Assembly (NCBI GenBank): GCA_944472155.2
Contig: OX235273.1
Location: 81,028,793 to 81,092,792, forward strand
Direction: 5' to 3'
Source of the DNA: Trichobilharzia szidati
Taxonomy: Eukaryota > Platyhelminthes > Trematoda > Strigeidida > Schistosomatidae
Length of the DNA stretch: 64,000 bases
Shown: piece by piece, positions 21,173-31,830 of the stretch
Layout of the letters: the number at the start of each line of letters is the position of its first letter
Numbering within the stretch: the stretch's first letter is position 1
The notes under the pieces: generated by a model
The model's database searches: none
Told to the model about the DNA's origin: nothing
What the model saw: the letters and a program-made list of their open reading frames with translations, nothing else
Translations under genes and position numbers: made by a program

Positions 21173-21766
21173 AAGAGTTGGTGTGTGAGGATTAAATCTG
21201 TTTTTCACGAGTTCGCCCACGGAATGATATAAGTTAGAGTACCACTGAAAACCAGCACTGGAGTACTACCAGACAGCTGTTTCATCCTAGTTTTGAGAAT
21301 CATCGGCAGTACGCACCCACTGGGATTCGAATCCGTGGTCAAACTCGTAAAAATCAAATCTAATCCTCACAAACCAACTCTTGAAAGTTAATTTGATGCT
21401 CGTTAGTGACTGGCTATAGGACGTAGTTTCCTGGAGTTCTAGTGGGAATTAGTGACCAGTGAGGTCCATCCAGTCACGTGTGAGGATGGATGTCCTACCA
21501 ACGACATTGGTTGGGATCGCGCTAATATAACGAATTGGTAGAAGTTAGAATTCATGGGCTGGCTGGCCATTGAGCAATCATGTCCCAGTGACTGAATGGT
21601 ATACGAGATTGCTTGCCTTGTAACCGGAAGGTCTTGGGTTGGAACCTCTGTGGTGGGTGCGTACTGCCAATGATTCTCAAACTAGGATAAAACAGCTGTC
21701 TGTCAGTACTCGGTGGTTTTCAGTGGTTCTCTAACTTATATCAGTCCGTGGTCAGACTCGTAAACG
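21173..21766. mobile_element. SINE-B inverted dimer (B-prime variety)
   Basis: The left arm (21,173 to about 21,333) is minus. The right arm (to 21,766) is plus and begins with the tail of one unit (TCAAACTCGTAAAAATCA), passes a unit junction and then contains a complete second unit with tRNA head (GTCCCAGTGACTGAATGG, GGAAGGTCTTGGGTTGG). ACACTTGG flanks it on both sides (21,165 and 21,767), an 8-nt candidate duplication. The hammerhead core is mutated (CCAATGA in place of CUGANGA), but the stem II region and AAAACAGCTGTC remain. Confidence 0.72.
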
Positions 21767-21774
21767 ACACTTGG

Positions 21775-22560
21775 GCTTCGGTGTTTCCATACTCATCCAT
21801 GGAAGACCAGATTAATTTAGTGAAGTGTTGTTAGTGCTCCACAGTGTGTCAGCACTTTCAGATCAAATTGTGGTTAAATAATCTGAGATTCAACCATTAT
21901 CTAACAATTTCATACATCCACACACTGACCCTGCTATGCATCATTTTCCAGTGCAAATAAACACCAGTCATCACAATATTCTCTAATAAACTTAGATCCT
22001 CAAGATTCTCATTTCCCTCCCTTAAAAAACAACTCTCATAGTGAGTGAGAAAGCTTTTAGCACACTCATCACACTTTCACCTTTTGTCAACTTCATTTCA
22101 CAACGCTGAATTATAGTCATTGTGAAAAGGTTGAAACACGTGACCTATCAAATTCTGATCTACTCAATGAGTGGTGGTGATAATGACAATATTAATACTA
22201 CTAGTAATAATAGTAATCGCTTTATTCCTAATAATCAATCCATAGAAAATATAGTTTTTACGATTGTCACGTTACAACAAAATCACTCCTTTGACAAATA
22301 AAATTAGAAGAGATAACCACGAAATCTATTCACACACTAATTCACCGACAGGCATTTAATTTATGTCACTGTACGCTTCACTGCTTCATTGCCACCCATT
22401 ATGGTATTTTCACTGAAAATGATGAGAGGACATGAAAAATGACAGGTTGAAATGGGTTTTCTCTCTCTTTTAATGTTCGAATGAAATTAATGACACTCGA
22501 CGACATCTTTGATTGATTGAAATAAAAAGCAGAAGGTATATTTCAAAGCAAAGTGTGTGT
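21775..22560. other. No gene recognised
   Basis: AT-rich sequence with no supported gene or repeat family. A GTGTGTGTGTG run lies near 22,552. Confidence 0.5.
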
Positions 22561-22584
22561 GTGTAGATGGATGAAGGTATTTTT

Positions 22585-23345
22585 AGAATCTATGACGGAG
22601 GTTATGAAAATAACCAACCTACAACAACAACAGCAACATCCAGCGCCAATCACCATCAACCGGAGGGATTTGAAAGAGGTTACTTCATTCACTTCACTGA
22701 TCTAGGGAGCATTGTCTCAACTACAAGAGACAGGAACGGACGAGGATGTCAAATCGAAAATCGGGAAGGCGAGAAACACATTCATCAACCTGAAACCAAT
22801 CTGGAAATCTTCCACTGTCACTCAGCCTGCATCAACAACAAAATTCGGATTTTCAATACAAACGTCAAGCCAGTCAGTTCTTCAATACGGATGGATCAGA
22901 AACTTGGCGGTGGGTCACAAAGAACATTTCCAACAGCCTGTTGCAGACCTTTATCAACAACTGTCTTCGCTGGCTCTATATTGAAGATCAGATGGCCGGA
23001 AAGAACAAGAAGCAACAAGAAACTATGGGAACAAACAAACGAAACAAGAACCAATCGCTCAACAATTATGCAGGAGAAATTGGAGATGGATTGATTAGAT
23101 ACTCGCTGAGGAGGAGGCCACTGGGTGACATCGCGCGTCAGGCCATTGCTTGAGTGTAATCCGAAAGGGAAGCGGCGAATGGGACGTCAGTGCAAGGGTG
23201 ACATGGAGGAGATCGTGTGAAGAGGAGTTGAAGCAGTATGGACTAACATGGATGCAGGTGGAAAGTATATCAGAAGACAGAAACGAGTGGAGGCGTGCAG
23301 TTGAAGCTCTATGTTCCACTAGGAACCCAAGGGAACAATAATAAT
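22585..23345 (+). pseudogene. RTE-clade copy, C-terminal third (subfamily 1)
   Basis: It begins at the KTEVMKITNQ position, then runs through a CAA-rich segment, TDEDVKSKIGKARNTFINL, FNTNVK-type sequence, LKIRWPE and the KWRW-type region, ending GAAGCTCTATGTTCCACTAGG, CCAAGGGAACAATAATAATA. Several frameshifts are present. Its 3' terminus is the same as that of the full-length element at 31,289. Confidence 0.8.
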
Positions 23346-23529
23346 AAAAGTTTAACCAAGTCTTATATGATAAAATCTAACCGAAATATGTCCATTCTAT
23401 CTTCCTACACATAGCCCATGAATACCTCAAAGAAACGTTCATCCAACAGACATGAGTTGTTATAGATTCTCAGATCAACATTAATATATATAATCTGAAA
23501 GAAAATACTCTTGAAAAAACTAAAAGAAA

Positions 23530-24279
23530 AACTCTGTACTATAGAGCGAGAAGAATATGCTCTATAGAGAAATTAGAGGAAGAATTTGAGTTTCTTGAAA
23601 GGATGTTGAAGAGCATTGGGTACCCTCAAAAGTTCATCAACAAGTATGGAAGATCTGAAGTCACAAATGTAAAACAAATCACAGTGGGTAAAATGCCAAT
23701 CTACATTCAACGTAATTTTAAAGGTGGAAACATTGCAGCAATGACCAACAGAAGGCTGAGTACATCACTAGCTATAGCCTATCCTGCAGCTAAGGTTGTT
23801 CCCATCTATCGAACAACTTTCTCTTTGGTGCAGTCAAAAGTCGATAGATACCCTTCTCATGTTAACTCCAACTGTATATACAAATTTACATGTATCTACG
23901 GGAGCAGTAACATTGGAAGAACAGAAAGAAGGGCATATGTACGATTTTCTGAACATGTACCAAAAAGCTTACGTATCCAGTGGGGAACAAATGCTTTAAA
24001 CAGTGCAATGGCCAGGCATCTCCTCAACACGGGTCATGAGGTGGACGTCGAAAAGTCGTTCAAAATTATCAATAAGCAAAAGAGATCAATTCTCCTCAAG
24101 TTTGCTGAAGCCATTTCCATCAAGCGCCTGAAACCTGATTTTTGCGTCCAGAAAGAAGCGGTTATCAGTCTTTCTTTGCCCTGGTAGCAGGATATTTTCA
24201 TCTCTCTTTCATCTGAATGCGTAATGTCAAAAAGTTTCCATTGTGTATGATTATTATTGTTCGGAATTGTGTTTAATAT

Positions 24280-24342
<63 letters not shown>

Positions 24343-24545
24343 CATATATTGTTCGACTGACTTTTGTTTAAAATGAACTCTGTGCAAGTATGTTAAAATT
24401 GTTTTGTAGATATACTTAATAATGTCTTTGCCCTGTAAGCAGCTGACGAGAAGGCAACGAAATAAAACATGGTACCACTTTATTCTGCAAAAACTGTAGT
24501 TCTTGCATTGTTCAAATTCATTAAGGGGAATAAATGTATGAAAAA
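23530..24545 (+). pseudogene. Penelope-like element subfamily 2, near-intact C-terminus
   Basis: The open frame 23,603-24,187 (194 residues) reads MLKSIGYPQKFINKYG, then GKMPIYIQRNFKGGNIAAM, CIYKFTCIYGSSNIGRTERR with VRFSEHVPK (the GIY-YIG site with YIG altered to NIG), GHEVDVEKSFKIINKQ and CVQKEAVISLSLPW. The segment just upstream (RARRICSIEKLEEEFEFLE) is also open. This is the linker plus endonuclease; the RT is absent. The Y to N change would probably weaken the nuclease. The 3' UTR to 24,545 contains an (AT)n tract (24,281-24,340) and a hammerhead. Confidence 0.82.
24439..24488 (+). ncRNA. PLE 3'-end hammerhead motif
   Basis: GCAG (24,439-24,442) abuts CTGACGA (24,443-24,449). A very short stem II (G24450 with C24458) precedes GAAA (24,459-24,462). 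TAAA pairs with TTTA in stem III, the triplet ATT places cleavage after 24,484, and CTGC (24,485-24,488) closes stem I perfectly. All invariant core bases are present. The 1-bp stem II makes it a minimal motif that may need a dimer to act. Confidence 0.62.
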
Positions 24546-25140
24546 ACTAGTTACTTGCTGACAAACCTTCTAACTAAATACCTAAGGAATACTTGAGACA
24601 TGTTTTTACTGTTGTTGTTGTTGTTGTCTTTTCTAAAAAAAATAAACACTCATAGAAAGATGTTCATCTCTTTTACACAGATCATTCGTCTACAGCGTTT
24701 GTGTTTTCTTTTCTACTTCTTCTTCTTTCGATAAACACTTAACACTTGACATCCTTTCTTCATGAAAACAACATAACAACAAGGTGAAATAAATTGCCTC
24801 ATTCCCTGTGATTTATTTCTCTCCCTAAATTGACTATAAACAAGTTTCAACTTGAATTAACTAACCATAAACCTTGTAGATAATCATATCACAGTAATAA
24901 TTCATATTTAAATTTATCAGGGAAAACGGTTAATAGGGAGAGGAAAAACATTGTTAAGATAGGACCACCTAGATCATTCTTTAACTGAACCAGGTGAAAT
25001 GGGAGTGTCCATCATAGTGCGCTTCGAAAGACTGCCTTCCTCCAAACCTGAAATAATAATCTGGATTTACACTTCAGTTAACTCCAGTTATCATGCACAA
25101 CACAGATAGCATGAATGTCTGCATTTTTGACATCAAGAGA
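24545..25140. other. No gene recognised
   Basis: AT-rich with a TTGTTGTTGTTGTTGTT tract near 24,612. Nothing coding is supported. Confidence 0.5.
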
Positions 25141-25149
25141 ATTCAGTGA

Positions 25150-25735
25150 ACGTCAAGACCATGAAATGACCTCAATTGGATAACCACTGAAAAAAAACAG
25201 AGAACACTGGAAAGTTGTTTCGTCTCAGTCTGGAACATTTCAATAGCACACACCCATCGCCCCACCAAGGATCGAAATCACTACTTTCAGGTTACGATTC
25301 TAGCTCGCTGACTATTCACCAACTGAGATGTAATCCAATAGCTCATCAATTCCAAGTTTTTACCACTTTTTTTGTGTGTTGCAGTCGTCAGCCAATTACA
25401 TCGGTGAGTATTTGTTCTCAAACCCGAAATGGTTATGGCCTGTCATTAGATTTCTGGGCAAATTCATCTTTTAACCAGTTATTACTGAATATTAGATTAA
25501 TTTTGAAGTGTTGTTCAACAGGGATTTGATTGACTTCAAGTTAAATCATGAAGTGACTGCGGTTAGAGCACCATCGGGGAGTTCAAGAAATCTGTTTCGC
25601 CTTGATTTGAGGTCCGACGCTTGATGGGATAATGGGTACGCACTGCTGAAGAGCCCTAAGCCATAAAGAGATAGCTGTACAGCTGATTTTCAATGACTCT
25701 CTTACTGATTTCATTTTGTAACCTTAATGGACTCA
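25150..25735. repeat. SINE-B relics, old
   Basis: Minus-strand remains at 25,180-25,350 (GAACACTGGAAAGTTGTTTCG, TTTCAGGTTACGATTCTAGC). At 25,515-25,735 there is an apparent inverted pair: a minus piece, then plus GGGTACGCACTGCTGAAGAG and TAGCTGTACAGCTGATTTTC. In the second piece CTGAAGA still stands in hammerhead position but the rest is degraded. Confidence 0.5.
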
Positions 25736-25814
25736 GTCAACCCTTGAAGGTTAATGGATTGGTTATATTGAGTTACGAACTGTAAGGGAACTTTAAGGGT
25801 CGACAAACATTCAG

Positions 25815-26010
25815 ATTTTCTCTTTTGAGTCCCGAGTGAAACAAATAACTTCAAGCTTTGAAGTCTCACTAACGATGGTCTCGCCTTTACTAGGTGGTGT
25901 TGTTGGCCTCATACCCAACCTTCTCTTTTCTCCAGGTTTGAATACCGGCTAGACGAGATGAAATCAGCCCCGTACCTTCATCGCGGCCGGAGAGTGTTCC
26001 ACCGATGAAA
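25815..26010 (-). repeat. SINE-A, old copy
   Basis: Minus-strand terminal block in degraded form (AACTTCAAGCTTTGAAG), then GGCCTCATACCCAACCTTCTC and GCGGCCGGAGAGTG where the tRNA head should be. Confidence 0.5.
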
Positions 26011-26179
26011 CACCAACCCAATTTGAACTCTAAGTTTAAAATATTATTAAATCATCTATTTCAGTGTCAATCTGTTTAGAAATTTAAAATACGATTCTTT
26101 TGGATATCTGATAGCATGACAAATACTTAAAAGGCTTTTGTTTACATTGCAAAGTGTTCATATTGATTTTCTAATTATT

Positions 26180-26495
26180 AATATTATTATTTTTTATTAT
26201 TGTTCCCTCGGGTTCCTAGTGGAACATAGGGCTTCAACTGCACGTCTCCACTTGCTTCTGTCTTCTGCTCTACTTTTCACCTGCATCCATATTGGTCCAT
26301 ACTGTTCCAACTCCTCTTCATACGATCTCCTCCATGTCACCCTTGGACGTCCCACTACTCTCCTCTTCCCTTCCGGGTTCCACTCGAGCACTGACCTGAC
26401 GCGTGATGTCACCCAGTGGCCTCCTCAGCGAGTGTCCAATCCATCTCCACATTCTCCTGCATATTTGTTGGGCAATTGGTTCTTGTTTCGATTTT
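26180..26495 (-). pseudogene. RTE-clade copy, 3' terminal 300 bp (subfamily 1)
   Basis: Minus strand. The 3' block TTGTTCCCTCGGGTTCCTAG is at the left. The translated minus strand (26,197-26,412) reads PRVTWRRSYEEELEQYGPI, SRAEDRSKWRRAVEALCS, TRNPREQ, the C-terminus of the RTE protein. It is strongly 5' truncated near 26,495. Confidence 0.82.
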
Positions 26496-26499
26496 CTAA

Positions 26500-27450
26500 T
26501 TAAATTACAATTAAATTAAACAAGTTTTGTAGAAATGATTAGATTAGAATTGATGCTCAATTTCTCTAAATACCTAAAGATTTCTTAAAATTGAAATGAT
26601 GGTATGAAGGAATCTATGTCATCCTGTTTGTGTTCTTTGTGCACGAAAAGATGAAGCCTACGTTGTTTTTTTTAGCAACTATTATGCTTTTCACAGTTGA
26701 TGAAAACAGCGCAGTGACGAAAGAAGACAAACAACAACATTATCTATAAGATAGATTGTCTAAATTACCAATAACATTGTATCATACCATTTATCTTCAC
26801 AGGCATAAGCATATACTACCAGTCAAAAAAATCTGACATACACACCTTTTGTATAGATGAACAATGAAAACTACAGACAACAGTTCGAGTGAGAAGTGCT
26901 CAAACAGTGGATACATGAAAAATGCCAAGGAAGTTCTAGAAACCAAGTATTCGGGTCATTTCTCAGCTAAAACAGATGTTAATCAAAATCCATCAATGAG
27001 TAAAGAACATGTCACACAATCGAAAGGTCAAATATTAGGTTAACTAGACGATCAATGCAATGATAAGAAATTCTTTTGAAAATGGCCAATCACAATCAAT
27101 TTCATCAAGAAGGACCATTATTCCATTAATGAAAAATTAAAAAGGCGAACTTCCTCTTAAAGTAAGCACTTCCTAGTTCAGCTATCTCCACTAAAAGAAC
27201 ACAACACAATTTCTAAAGTGATTGAAACAGGTCAGTGGGAAGTTATTGTTCGTTGCCTAGTGATTTATACTAACTAAACTCTCCTCTCTCTATATGTTCA
27301 CTAATCTCGAAAACTCGCAATTGCGGTGTATTGTAATTGATGTTACATCCCTCGATGCCAACATGAGTTCTAGTCACTTGTTATCCCGCAACTTTCACTA
27401 TTGTCAAATGACTCATGTATTTTTCAATCCACTCACTAAATTGAGCATCA
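26500..27450. other. No gene recognised
   Basis: AT-rich sequence with no supported coding region or nameable repeat. Confidence 0.5.
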
Positions 27451-27454
27451 TTTT

Positions 27455-27628
27455 TTATTACTGAGTTCAGAGTGGAACAGAGGACTTCAACAACACATCT
27501 CCACTCTGTTCTGCTTTCTACTGTCCTCTTCATCTGGGTCTAAAATTGCCCATAATCTCTCTTCTCCTTTTCGCATGATTTCCTCTATGTCACCTTTGCA
27601 CCAACTACCTGCTCGTCGCTTTTACTCA
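27455..27628 (-). repeat. RTE-clade 3' end, old fragment
   Basis: Minus-strand terminal block in diverged form (CAGAGTGGAACAGAGGACTTC), followed by CATAATCTCTCTTCTCC and ATGATTTCCTCTATGTCACC, corresponding to the last ~170 bp of RTE elements. No coding capacity remains. Confidence 0.65.
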
Positions 27629-28232
27629 TGAACGATAGTGAAGAAAAGTTGAGCGTAAGAATTTACAAGTGTTAATGGGGCAGGGATTCGGTTGGTTTCA
27701 AACTTGAATTTGTTCAGTGTCAAGTTCTACAGATAACCACTACTCCACTGAATTTATTCTCATGTCATAAATAATCAATCACCTTGTCGTCTTTTTTCAG
27801 TGTGACCATTAGTAATGAATGCATAGTTAAACAATATTGATTCATGTCATAGCCGAGTCAATCTGTCGTGTAACTGTCGAGAACTGATTAGACTATTTGT
27901 TGTGAATTGATCGATTAAACTAGACTGATCTTAGCTAATTGATTTATCGATAGTGCTGGTTGATAGTATGACTGAATGAGTAGTGCTGACTAATTACTAT
28001 TTGATTTGTACAAGCTCTCACTCTCTCTCTCTCAACCTCGCCTAGATTACTAGCTCACTAGTATTCTGGCCGGTCCCAAGCCCGGATAAAGAGGGAGGGT
28101 TGGGGCGTGGTGCTAGCAACTCCACCCCCAAAACTTAACCAAATTGCTACTAAAACTTCAACGCACAAATATATTCAAAATTCTAAAAATACTAACAATA
28201 ACCTTATTTTTCGCTGGAATCGGGGAAGTGAA

Positions 28233-29858
28233 ATGACGCGGGCTGGTGAAAGCCTTCTGGAAGCCAGTCAGCCGATGTGCCTTCTTTCGATGAAAGCAAA
28301 AATAAGGATGGGGACGTGGAATGTTCGTACAATGTACGAAGCTGGGAAGGCTGCTCAGGTAGCCGCAGAAATGAGGAGATATAAAATAGAAGTGTTGGGA
28401 ATCTGCGAGAGCAGATGGAACGGATGTGGAAGGAGCCAACTATCAACTGGAGAGACAATAATCTACTCCGGTCACCCAGAGGACAATCACGAGCACACCG
28501 AGGGAGTAGCCATCATGATGTCACCAACAGCAGCCAAAGCTCTCATGCAGTGGGAACCAATCTCCTCCAGGATAATGACAGCCAGGTTCAACTCAAAAGG
28601 AAAAAAGGTTACAATCATTCAGTGCTACGCGCCTACAAACGCCTCAGAACATGAGAAGAAGGAGGATTTCTACAGTCAACTACAAACAGTAATGGACAAC
28701 GTCCCAAAGAGCGATATCAAAATCCTGATGGGCGACATGAATGCGAAACTTGGAGGAGACAATACAGAAAGAGAACTCACCATGGGTCGTGAGGCCCTCG
28801 GTGAAAGGAACGAAAATGGCGAACTCTTCTCAGACTTCTGCGCCTTCAATGATTTGGTGATTGGTGGCAGTGTGTTCAAACACAGGGATATACACAAGGC
28901 AACATGGATTTCACCAGATGGACACACCAAAAACCAGATAGACTTCATTTCAATCTCAAGGAAATGGAGACGGAGCCTACTGGACACAAGATCGAGGAGA
29001 GGAGCAGATGTGGGTTCAGACCACTATCTAGTACAAGGGACTTTCAAGGTGAAGCTGAAAGCCTCGAGGATAGCTGGGGATAGGCCACAATGCAAGTTCA
29101 ATACTCACAAACTGAAGGACACAATCACACAGGACATTTTCACTGCAACTGTCAGAGCAAAGCAGGAAACACTACGTGGCACCACTGAGGAATCATCCGT
29201 GGAAGACCATTGGAACTCTCTGAAGGTAATTTTCAACGAAACGTGCTCAACGGTTTTAGGAAGAAAGAAGAAACAAGACAAGGAATGGCTCTCAACAGAC
29301 ACTTGGAAACTAATAGAGGAGAGGAGAATGGTGATAGAGAAAATGATTCAATGCAAAGATGGACAAGAGAAAGAGACGCTGAACTCAACTTACACAGCAC
29401 TGGACAAAGAAGTGAAGAAGAGTGCCAGGAAGGACAAAAGACAATTCTACGACAACCTGGCTACTGAAGCTGAGAAGGCAGCAGGCAAAAGGGACATAAG
29501 GACACTATATCAGATAACCAAGTCTCTATCTGGGAAGAGATCAACACAAGTGACACCTATAAAAGACAGCCAAGGGAACCCAATTACCAAGGAAGAAAGA
29601 CAGATTAAACAATGGGCGGACCACTTCAAAGGACTCTTGAATCGACCACCACCTACAACCCGTCCAGTAATACCAACAACAGCACGTACACAACTGCAAG
29701 CTGACACCAATCCTCCAACGAAAACTGAAGTCATGAATGCAATCAAGCTTCTGAAAGCTGGAAAAGCAGCTGGACCAGATGGAATACCCCCGGAAGCACT
29801 GAAAGCGGACCCAGAGACGACGGCAGATATGCTGACTCCATTATTGCAAAAGATCTAG
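28233..29858 (+). pseudogene. RTE endonuclease and RT N-terminal region
   Basis: The first in-frame ATG of the coding region is at 28,233; the frame is open from 28,107 without an earlier ATG. The endonuclease shows the family signatures in order: KIRMGTWNVRTMYEAGK, LGICESRWNG, ILMGDMNAKLGG, KNQIDFISISRKW and DVGSDHYLVQG. A linker rich in charged residues follows, then the start of the RT (MNAIKLLKAGKAAGPDGIP). A TAG at 29,856 follows QKI; other copies and the continuing frame (KEGKVPTDWRKGYLVKLPKK) suggest an ancestral Trp codon. The endonuclease part looks undamaged. Confidence 0.9.
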
Positions 29859-31282
29859 AAAGAGGGAAAGGTGCCTACTGACTGGAGGAAAGGTTACCTG
29901 GTGAAACTACCAAAGAAGGGCGACCTGGGACTATGCAAGAACTGGCGAGGAATCATGCTCCTGTCGACGCCAAGTAAAATCCTGAGTCGCATCATCCTGG
30001 AAAGAATCAAGGACGCGCTGGATACAGAACTCCGACCAGAACAAGCTGGATTCAGGAAAGGCAAATCATGTTCTGACCAAATTGCAACCCTACGCATTAT
30101 CATCGAACAAAGCATGGAATGGCAATCAAATCTCTACCTCAACTTCATAGACTTTGAGAAGGCCTTCACCAGACAGCGTTGACCGCGAAGTAATTTGGAA
30201 ACTACTCGAGTACTACGGTGTACCCCAAATATTCATCAACCTTATTCAACAGCTGTACGACAACGGCACATGTCAAGTGATCCACAACGGAAAATTCAGC
30301 GAAGCGTTTGGAGTAAACACAGGAGTCAGACAAGGGTGCTTATTATCACCAATGATATTCTTAATTGTGGTGGACTGGATTATGCGTCAGACAGTGGGAA
30401 ACGAGAAGACAGGGATATCCTGGACCGACGTGAAGAACCTAGAAGACCTGGATTTCGCGCGTGGATGATTTATGTTTGATGTCACACAAAATCGAAGACT
30501 TACAAGCGAAAACTGACAAACTGGTCGAAGAAGCAGCCAGAGAAGACAGGACTGCAGGTGAACATGGACAAGACGGAGGTCATGAAAATAACCAACCAAC
30601 CAACAACAACAGCAGCAGCAACATCCAGCACCAATCACCATCAACGGGAGGGATTTGAAAGAGGTTACTTCATTCACTTCACTTATCTAGGGAGCATTGT
30701 CTCAACTACACGAGGAACGGACGAGGATGTCAAATCGAGCGATAATCGGGAATGCGAGAAACACATTCACCAACCTGAAACCAATCTGGAAATCTTCGTC
30801 ACTCACCATCAACAACAAAATTCGGATTTTCAATACAAACGTGAAGTCAATTTTGCTTTACGGATCAGAAACTTGGCGAGTCATAAAGAATATTATCAAC
30901 AGGTTGCAGACCTTTATCAACAACTGTCTTCGCTCCATACTGAAGATTAGATGGCCAGAAAGAATCACAAACAAGAAGCTATGGGAACAAACGAAACAGG
31001 AACCAATCGCCCAACAAATATGCAGGAGGAAGTGGAGATGGATTGGACACTCGCTGAGGAGGCCGTTGAGTGACATCGCGCGTCAAGCCCTCGAGTGGAA
31101 CCCGAAAGGGAAGCGGCGAGTGGGACGTCAGTGGAAGGGTGACATGGAGGAGATCATGTGAGGAGGAGATGAAACAGTATGGAATAACATGGACGCAAGT
31201 GAAAAGTAGAGCAGAAGACAGAAGCAAGTGGAGACGTGCAGTTGAAGCCCTATGTTCCACTAGGAACCCAAGGGAACAATAA
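29859..31282 (+). pseudogene. RTE reverse transcriptase and C-terminal domain, frameshifted
   Basis: It continues the previous entry after the stop. Blocks: LSRIILERIKDAL, LRPEQAGFRKGKSC, NFIDFEKAF (motif A Asp), then a 4-nt insertion at 30,168-30,171. SVDREVIWKLLEYYGVP and VRQGCLLSPMIFLIVVDWI follow, then LEDLDFA and a second frame break at about 30,460-30,463 just before the DD of the catalytic box (DDLCLMSH). Later frames give LLYGSETWRV, RLQTFINNCLRSILKIRWPE, KWRWIGHSLRRPLS and, after one more shift near 31,160, SRAEDRSKWRRAVEALCS. The final codons of the protein (TRNPREQ-stop) are also the conserved 3' end of the element. Confidence 0.88.
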
Positions 31283-31412
31283 TAATAATAAGCTCTCACT
31301 GAGATGATATCAAAATACACAACAACTACTCATGTATTATGAATCATATATTCTGTAGTTAATAAACTGTCCTTCCTTTACCAAAATATGATGCATTTAA
31401 TTTAAATATGGT

Positions 31413-31637
31413 GCGTTGGTGGTATAGCGGTTAGGACGCTCGCCGACCATGCACATGGTCCGGGCTTCGATCCCCGGCCGACACACTCCTTCACCTTGCT
31501 AAGCCAGAAATAACGCTGGTGAAGAGGAAAGGTTGGGCATGAGGCTAGCAACCCCATCCTGTAAAAATAACCATCACTGCTACAGAAACTTCAAGCCACT
31601 AGCTTGAGGCCCTATGTTCCACTGGGGACGAGAAAAG
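31413..31637 (+). mobile_element. SINE-A, full copy
   Basis: Head GCGTTGGTGGTATAGCGG with B box GGGCTTCGATCCCC, body AAGAGGAAAGGTTGGGCATG, 3' block GAGGCCCTATGTTCCACTGG. It lies about 120 bp downstream of the full-length RTE element that probably mobilises this family. Confidence 0.8.
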
Positions 31638-31740
31638 CAAACCGTGACCAATTCAAAAGGTCATCAGGTAGCCATTGAATTCTTATCAGTAGATATGAGC
31701 CTGCGTCTATGTTCCCTGTGATAAAGACCCATTTTATAGT

Positions 31741-31828
31741 ATTATGATTATTAATCCTATGGGTCTCAAGTGGGACTTAGCGCTTCACCAATAAATTTCG
31801 ACTTCACTCTGTTCTCTGCAGCGCTTTT
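31741..31828 (-). repeat. RTE-clade 3' end, short old fragment
   Basis: TTATTAATCCTATGGGTCTC and GTGGGACTTAGCGCTTCACC are a diverged minus-strand terminal block. It is cut off at 31,829 by a CR1 insertion. Confidence 0.5.
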
Positions 31829-31830
31829 TT

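Larger units (their letters stand above)
28023..31289 (+). mobile_element. Full-length RTE-clade (SR2-like) retrotransposon
   Basis: A complete 3,267-bp non-LTR element between two copies of AAGCTCTCACT (28,012-28,022 and 31,290-31,300), an 11-bp target-site duplication. The 5' UTR is about 200 bp. A single coding region follows with an apurinic-type endonuclease, reverse transcriptase and C-terminal domain, stopping inside the terminal TAA repeats. There is essentially no 3' UTR, as is usual for the RTE clade. Three lesions break the ORF: a stop at 29,856-29,858 and extra 4-nt steps near 30,168 and 30,460. It is the reference copy for the many truncated relatives in the window. Confidence 0.92.
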
